From the NCBI GenBank assembly GCA_963971535.1, contig OZ020589.1, positions 48,208,636 through 48,272,635 of the forward strand: a stretch of DNA of 64,000 bases. The letters run 5' to 3'. Positions within the stretch are counted from its first letter, which is position 1, and each line of letters begins with the position of its first letter. This DNA comes from Notolepis coatsorum (Eukaryota; Chordata; Actinopteri; Aulopiformes; Paralepididae). The notes beneath the pieces are model-generated. The model was given only the letters and a program-made list of their open reading frames with translations, searched no databases and had not been told where the DNA came from. Below, one piece after another: positions 60,001 through 64,000 of the stretch. The translations under genes were made by a program, and so were the position numbers.

Positions 60001-60175
60001 AGCTATGTGGCCGGCCGGCCGCGTAAGCAAAGTGATCACCGGTGCCGACGGCAAGGTCCGAGCAGCTGAAGTGCTCGTCCAGGGTCGCACTTACACCCGT
60101 CCCGTGGCAAGGCTCATAGAACTGCCTCGACTCCCAGACACAATCGATGATGACCATGACCCTACAACCCTATGA
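54086..60175 (+). CDS. BEL/Pao gag-pol polyprotein
   Basis: One frame of 2029 codons starts 25 nt after the primer-binding site. From N to C: a charged, coiled-coil gag-like part (about 150-215); a DUF1759-type capsid region (about 410-600); Cys/His knuckles (about 625-690); a retropepsin-like aspartic protease (around 742); reverse transcriptase (about 1010-1180); Pao-type RNase H region (about 1340-1460); an integrase zinc-binding segment and core (about 1655-1870); and the DUF5641-type end (about 1945-2015). This order and the single frame fit BEL/Pao elements, in which gag and pol are often fused. The product would build particles and copy the element's RNA into DNA. The frame is continuous. 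An in-frame Met lies 8 codons in, and either could be the start. Confidence 0.95.
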   Translation: MLLILKWPMMNTPRNDPPNQRPQRERRLPQYLEAYAVSQQPSLLLTVNAVKLESKSMSNPNAQTTPTIEAPTGSNVTDQVHGGDQWEPDMTSHPASTEEVVPDESREEYNATERELGTEEDGESTVEIELQGSARSTPREGSPIQPPSPSEAERTLQQAFLISLNAAAERDRLQIQQRSEHEQIRLEIRRIQMEENVARERAGAQRDAARDRQQSQLIEQLIRRTTPSPSARGSRNSSRHTSRAASPSRVNNPELDQQTRSIPPTDHLPPPVQARPSNREGAAYPVERLNQRLQALDDLTEDEEEEEENHARRQHSTLPDQEVRYSPGYTPAELRYRPPTLYTGEHDARPAPRNSTWTSGPWYTGGTSPYQGAGGDSPRRPLPQRSPMYPQSASYIGTPMVPDFTQENRAQYTELRMCLETMLVDVLDERHKYAILLKHLKVPRAHNIALAYATSTTPYTAALVALDQRYGRIWDYVIQEIRHIDRLPPAIDNRALDDLSIRVQSLVGMLGAQREKGRHELYANSNVERILEKLPPARQERFRRQRDHRDPNGPEPNLLDLADFLAREVSSLRLDTFGRSTPGSREGTRRLNDGRRSVTVMHQSESVPSSRSHSTPSRTEKWKIVCPYCEKEHWLAQCDSFPKLNAEEAGQWIKSNKRCFRCARSHMAAECRLKKRCTKCDGAHLDILHDSNRRRPSPAPSSRKASVMYIDPASSSGARVLLKVVRVTLSYQNKVLDTYAVLDDGSEKTLLLASAAAQLGLRGSETQMTIRTIRRDLKTIKGENVSFSIAASGQPERRYQIADAFTSQEIGLSRYTYPVAKLMEKYAHLRKLPIPLIDNAMPTLLIGSDHADLIVPIDRVHTGPRGCPAAVETRLGWTLQGPLAKSLNRSTATRCLHSRVTEGETALLQHVERLWTLEQMPFKNGKKDIRSKDDIYAIHLLETGTKRVPVNGVLRYATPLLRREGMPTFHAKTDAIERYLLNTERRLAKNPAQESVYRAEIEKLITAGHVTKMDIKEADQTTESWYVPHHKVHHNGKDRIVFNCSYQIGSQNLNKELLPGPTLGPSLLGVLLRFRQEKVAISGDIKGMFLQVRLVEADKPLLRFLWREKPGDEHPAIYQWEVLPFGTTCSPCCATFALQKHVAEDPAADEEVRHSVKNSFYVDNCLQSLSTQEEAEALLIKLRASLIKGGFDLRQWASSDPQVLRSLSSEDKAASSETWMATIPGEAQEMTLGLVWRFKTDSLHYRHKPLTTEQGRPAAAPTTRRSVYTTLARQYDPLGCILPYTTRAKMIVRALWDKDQGWDDPIPAHLASTWREWEMELHSLPGVNMRRSYFPPTVRPETCKMDLHVFSDASEVAYGSVAYLRAQDQGGEIYTAFVLARSRIAPRKQQSIPRLELCAALAGAHLATLIQRELTIPVSRTILWSDSTTVLAWIKSDSCKYKVFVGVRVTEIQDLTEELTGETEWRYVDTKQNPADVITRGMPLDDLTRRNVYSDGPAFLRLPEGQWPMPIPREASPEEVEIKKSVFCGLSTVASTDPNIDDCTSIESAQQRTFLRYHPECKSPADMSAANYEEAELLLLQRAQRDSFPDELACLQGGKPVPSDSRLIHLAPESDAHTLIRVGGRLRRAPNLPDDIKYPIVLNSRHKVTELIIKKYDEDVHHAGAERVFAEIRHRYWILQGREAVRRFQRTCLDCRKWRAQPSIPRMADLPPCRLRIGDKPFHSTGMDCFGPLHIKKGRGTEKRWGIVFKCMTTRAIHIELLPTMSTDSFLMAFRRFTSRKGRPSTLLSNHGTNFKGGERELRESFQAMGPELKTHLAPAQVDFQFNPPNAPHFGGTWEREVRSIKTALYAVLGAQTVAEEVLMTVLTEIEGVLNSKPLGYVSSDVADIDPVTPNTLLMGRLDPALPQTMYRPEEANGRRMWRYSQVLADKFWNSFLLHYLPSLQTRQKWVKERDNLTEGTVVMIIDQSLPRAMWPAGRVSKVITGADGKVRAAEVLVQGRTYTRPVARLIELPRLPDTIDDDHDPTTL

Positions 60176-60271
60176 CTTTGTGAAGTTGACTGACCCCTAC
60201 AGCAAACCCTTATGTGTAAATAGACAACGCGATTAATCTGTCTCTGTTTAACTGATTAGGTCTGGGACCTA

Positions 60272-60284
60272 TTCAGGGGGTGGC
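60272..60284 (+). promoter_or_regulatory. polypurine tract
   Basis: The short purine-rich string caggggg followed by tggc lies directly before the 3' LTR, where plus-strand DNA synthesis is primed. Confidence 0.7.
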
Positions 60285-61719
60285 TGTTGTGAAGGGCCAG
60301 ATTAAACCGAATATATATATTTATTTATATATATATATTTAATTGTATTTGTATATTCTCTAATATTCCCTGATATCCCTTGTATATTCCTTGTACAATA
60401 TGCATTGAATATCCATTCTAGCCTACTGAACATCCCATAATAGTCTCCATTCTACTATTGGTCGAGACCTTGGTGCCAGGCTGCCATACCCCTCAGACCC
60501 AGTTCAAACGTACCGCTCGACATGTACGAACAAGTCCTAGTTCCGCGTAGGAATTTGGCTACCGCACCACTAATGGGACTATTTGTTCATAGTGCGTATA
60601 TATACTGCGCTACTAAAGTAGGACTTTCTTTTCAGTCCAGTTTCTTACCCTCCAATAGAGTCACAGACGTAAAGCCTCCCCGCGACGCCACGTGTGGGAG
60701 TAAGGCCAAGTTCGCCTACCATCGGTATTGAGACATCGTGTATATTAATATTTGAATAGTCATATTTGGCACTATATCGTCGAGTTGGACGTAGTCTATT
60801 AAGCTAATAATAGTCTGTTAATATATAGTGCTTCGTGCGGTGAGAATACTACCGTAGTCAGTACCCCATCGTTTCGGGCAGAGAACTGGCTGCTTACCCA
60901 GGGTGGTTGACCCTATGTGAAGCTGCACCCGAGGAGCCCCAGAGCCGACGAGCGAGTGGACCTGTATACCGGATTATTCTACCGACGACAGCCCGCCTTC
61001 CCAGGCACGGATTATGCTTTGGATACTTTGATTATTCCATGGATAAAGACCCCCGACACTGCCGTGTGTTGGAACCCCCCCCCCCCCTGGAGAGGACGCA
61101 AGGTGAGGAGACGCTCTGCAAGACGAGGTCGCTTCACGTCTCTCCCCCGTGGACCGGAGAGAGCCGGCCCACAAAGAGTCCACCTGCTTTCATCTGTGGT
61201 CCAAGGATCGCCGGCGCATTGAACGGCACTACAGTGGGTTCACCTGGGATACCCTTGGCCGGACGAGGCAGCCGGATTCTACCCCCCCCCCCCTCCTACT
61301 CCTGTCGGCTTACAAGCGACCGGATTGACCCCCTCTAGTGTATCTAGTATATAATCATTAAAGTATCATTGCTGTTATTCCTTAACTATTCCAGGTCGTA
61401 TATTTACCACCTGCGCCTTCAGAGATTGGACATTCTCTATTGATATACCGACGAATACTCTTTGCCATAAAAGTGCATACTATTTCAATTCATAAATGTA
61501 ATTAAGTGATTAAGTGCTTATTCTACACACCATCGCTGTGTAGAAATAAAGACCTGTTTCTAATTCGTACATTTGTGTTGGATCCGTTTCATCTACGTGA
61601 GAGTGTTCATGATAATATATTTATGCCGTGTACTGGGTGGCCGAATATTAAGTACAAAGGTAGTGGTAGTAAGTATCATATCTAGTAATACAGTCAGGGA
61701 ATTGTACCCCTCAGTTACA
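60285..61719 (+). repeat. 3' LTR of the BEL/Pao element
   Basis: This 1435-bp repeat is almost identical to the 5' LTR, starts tgttgtgaagg and ends cagttaca. Confidence 0.95.
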
Positions 61720-61724
61720 CTATT

Positions 61725-62121
61725 ACTTACCCAAACAACGTGTCCCGACGACCCTGAGTCCCAGAGTCCACACGCACGTTCAAGTTTATCCTTCAAGTTC
61801 TTATGGCCCTAACTGTTAGCCCTAACTGTTAAAAGTTAGCAGGCAACCCAGTCGCTTTGGTCTAGAACATTCTAGGCTGGCTCTGTCGGAACCCAGCTCA
61901 TGCCCTCATTGCACTTGCCTCGATGACATGACTTTGCAGGGTAGAATGGATTTATTTTCTATGCACCACTTTTCTCTCAATAAACAACAGCATTCAGAAC
62001 CTCTCCTTTATGAGCTGCTGGTTTTGACCAAGGAGAAGAGTGGGGCTCTGTTACTCCCTCCTCCCATCAGGAATGGTCTGAACCTGCTGTGCCTACAGGG
62101 GAGACATTTGATAACCCGACT
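61725..62121. other. unassigned intronic sequence
   Basis: The first bases (acttac) complete the target duplication of the hAT at 51536-52602. A plus frame at 61928-62203 (LLYELLVLTKEKSGALLLPP) is open but I know no family for it. Confidence 0.45.
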
Positions 62122-62615
62122 GTCAAGTCAAGAGTTTTATTTGTCATGGCATACAACTTACAGTGAAATGCGGGTGGTAATGCCCGCAGCGATTGTGCAA
62201 TAATACAAGTAATAGGAATAAGACATTTGTGCAATAATACAAGTAATAAGAATAAGACATTTACAGGTATAATGTACATAAAGTTTACAAAAAGCATGGT
62301 AAAAGACATGCTAAGGTCCTGCGATAGTGCAATACAATGTTAGCTACGGATGAGGCACTGGGTCTTATGTACACTACTATAAAATACTATACTATACAAT
62401 CTACAGTTATACTATTATATCCTTATGCTATCTTGCTATATCCATCTATATCTAAGGACCACTCCTGTTATTTTTTTTTAATTTCTTTTTTAAGTTACCT
62501 TTTCATTGTGTAAAGTGACCGTTGTGAGTGTGTGTGTGTGTTCATGCTAAAGTGACTGTTAGTGTGTGAGTGTGTGTGTTGTGTGTGTGCTCATGTGTGC
62601 TTGTGTGTGGAGAGT

Positions 62616-62922
62616 TCAGTGTTCAAGACTCTGATGGCCTGTGGGAAGAAGTTGAGCCGAAGTCTCTGTCCTAGTTGCTGGTGTGCGCAGGCGTTTGCCT
62701 GACCGCAGCAGCTTGAACAGGCTGTTGTTGGGGTGGTGAGGGTCTTTCATTATTCTGCAGGCTCTGGATTTGCACCTCTTGTTATAAGACCTGCAGGGGT
62801 GGTAGTGCAATACCCGTAGTACGCTCTGCTGAGCGCACCACTCTCTGTAGGGCCTTCTTGTCCTGTGCCTTGCTGTTTCCATACCAGGCAGTGATGTTTC
62901 CCCCAGTCAAGATGCTCTCTAC
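62616..62922 (-). pseudogene. LINE RT C-terminus, copy D
   Basis: Minus-strand peptides CKSRACRIMKDPHHPNNSLF and LLRSGKRLRT match the end of copy B, but the frame changes several times against it (for example the region coding for NITAWYGNSTAQDKKALQRV is split between frames). It is a dead copy. Confidence 0.8.
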
Positions 62923-63972
62923 TAGAGCTGTTCCGATACCGATACCAGTATCGGAAAGGCCTCCGATACAGGCTAAAATGCTGGTATCGGCGAGTACCCT
63001 CTAATTCTGTGCTCCGATACCATATGACGTAATTTATAAACATGTGCGGTATCCTCCTACTGAGAGTGAGCATTATAAAACAAACGTGTTTTTAATCGAC
63101 CGTGAATTAAAGTGTCAATGCTGTTTGTCATTTTAACAGCAGATACTTTCTTAAATGCCATCGTCCCGACAGCAGTGTGACGGGGAGCTCTGATGTATTC
63201 GCTTGCTGGTGTTATTAGCATTAGTTGAAGAGCTAACCGAAAAGCTAGTTTTAGCTTTAATGTTACCTTGGCTAAAGTTGGGGCTATTCATAATCCAGCA
63301 ATAATGGCTGCAGACCTGCAAGCAAAGTACAGCAAGTTGACGAAGGAGTATTCCAAGGTAAATAACTTTTTCACCAGTAACGTTATATTGTCTTGTTTCC
63401 ATCTAACCTAGCTCACGTTAACTGCTAGCTCATGCTAACGTGGCTAACTGATCAACCTCTCCCACACATGCACGCAATTAATGACATAATGTGGACAGCC
63501 ATGATACCAGTGACAATGTTTAGCTTTTAGTGCCAAATGATAAGAGTCTGAGGCGGAGTCTCAAAAGAGAATGTTGAATATTTATTGTGCATTAAAAATC
63601 ACAACAGAGCCTCTGCTACTACAGTAGCTAACCTAAACGGAGCCGACTGGATAGGAAGTGCAACAACGTGTAACCTCCGTGCGGAATCAATGTCACAACA
63701 ACCTTTCCGTGGGTGAACTCATTGAGCATACATTAATACTAATCTATACAATCACCTGTTGTTGAATAAATACCATTACTTTATAGTTATTACTAAAAAA
63801 CAGTATTATATAAAACGGTAGCTGTAAAAAAGAAAAAAAAATTATAATTTATATAATATATATATTTTAATGTATGCACTGGTATCGGATCAGTATCGGT
63901 ATCGGCTGATACCCAAAGCTTAGGTATCGGAATCGGATCGGGAAGGAAAAAATGGTATCGGAACATCTCTTA
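62923..63972. mobile_element. hAT element, 1050 bp, with a possible captured host exon
   Basis: Ends tagagctgttccgatacc and (reversed) taagagatgttccgatacc, followed inward by repeated gtatcgg/ccgatac motifs. The target duplication ctctctac is perfect (62915-62922 and 63973-63980), and removing the element joins LINE copy D. The middle is not hAT-like: it contains a 5'-UTR-like stretch and the exon-like frame at 63304-63357. Confidence 0.95.
63304..63357 (+). pseudogene. captured host exon 1, ppp1r21-like, inside a hAT element
   Basis: An ATG starts 18 codons, MAADLQAKYSKLTKEYSK, ending exactly at a gtaaat splice donor in phase 0. As I remember it, vertebrate PPP1R21 (KLRAQ-motif, a coiled-coil endosomal/PP1-associated protein) begins MASAELQGKYQKLAQEYSKL, with LRAQ next. 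Length, register and the exon end agree. I infer that the hAT took up exon 1 with some upstream DNA. With no other exon present it cannot make the protein; it could act as an ectopic first exon. The alternative is that it is a transposase exon with chance similarity. Confidence 0.55.
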
Positions 63973-64000
63973 CTCTCTACAGCTCCGGAGTAGAAGGACT

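Larger units (their letters stand above)
52605..61719 (+). mobile_element. BEL/Pao LTR retrotransposon, looks whole
   Basis: Two nearly identical LTRs (52605-54041 and 60285-61719) start tgttgtgaagg and end cagttaca. A perfect 5-bp target duplication, ctatt, lies at 52600-52604 and 61720-61724. Between them are a primer-binding site, one long gag-pol frame and a polypurine tract. The order protease, RT, RNase H, integrase and the DUF5641-type C terminus place it in BEL/Pao. It has no env-like frame. The LTRs differ only slightly, mainly in C-tract length, so the insertion is very recent. It is the youngest layer at this site: it inserted at the right edge of the hAT at 51536-52602. Confidence 0.95.
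62122..64000 (-). mobile_element. Rex1-like LINE copy D, split by a hAT, runs off the window
   Basis: On the minus strand the 3' tail starts at 62122 (gtcaagtcaagagttttatt on the plus strand), followed by a GT-rich UTR, then RT thumb sequence (62630-62922), then after the hAT again at 63981-64000. It is the same family as copy B. The 5' end lies beyond the window. Confidence 0.88.

Noticed and set aside
61928-62203. A 91-codon plus frame (LLYELLVLTKEKSGALLLPP)
   Set aside because: It reads into the 3' tail of a LINE and I know no homologue; kept only as unassigned sequence.

Overview
The window looks like teleost fish genomic DNA. Evidence: Rex1/L2-type LINEs, a V-SINE-like element, very many short hAT-type elements, a BEL/Pao element, long CT/GT/CACT microsatellites, and one recognisable vertebrate exon. 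No bacterial-style operons, rRNA genes or CRISPR arrays were seen. Everything here was read by eye, so family names rest on motifs and remembered families, not on searches.

Host gene: one host exon is well supported, 34917-35012 on the plus strand. It has a CT-rich acceptor, a GTAAGT donor, and phase 1 at both ends. It encodes a peptide matching exon 2 of the G-protein-coupled receptor kinase 4/5/6 group, closest to GRK5. Exons 1 and 3 were not found, so the window is probably intron 1 (about 35 kb or more) and intron 2 (about 29 kb or more) of a grk5-like gene filled with transposons.

Layout: 0.8-2.3 kb holds an L2-like tail and a TIR element with a 105-bp tandem array. 2.9-7.1 kb holds two back-to-back minus-strand Rex1-like LINEs. 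8.8-11 kb is a hAT-like composite with a SINE inside. 11-16.5 kb has microsatellites, a V-SINE, a small hAT and a second SINE. 16.6-22.9 kb is one LINE copy cut into five pieces by four DNA transposons, which carry nested elements themselves. 23-32 kb is a hAT cluster including one that splits a minisatellite. 32.8-34.5 kb is a hAT carrying a Harbinger-like element. 34.9 kb is the grk exon. 36.8-40.0 kb is a TTAA-flanked element holding two adjacent hATs. 41.3-48.5 kb is a 7.2-kb composite bounded by hAT-like ends and a perfect 8-bp duplication. 49.8-52.6 kb has a minisatellite and two hAT-like elements. 52.6-61.7 kb is a BEL/Pao LTR element that looks whole and young. 62.1-64.0 kb is another Rex1-like LINE split by a hAT that appears to carry a host exon resembling ppp1r21 exon 1.

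The genes do not form a pathway; what the window records is insertion history. Sixteen 8-bp target duplications, several at nesting boundaries, allow a relative order of insertion to be read directly. The main points for follow-up are the likely exon capture at 63304-63357, repeated short ATG-to-splice-donor exons inside non-autonomous DNA elements, a candidate hAT excision footprint at 26209-26234, a 248-bp copied insertion with 27-bp flanking repeats at 47829-48130, and a microsatellite that forms the polypyrimidine tract of the grk exon.
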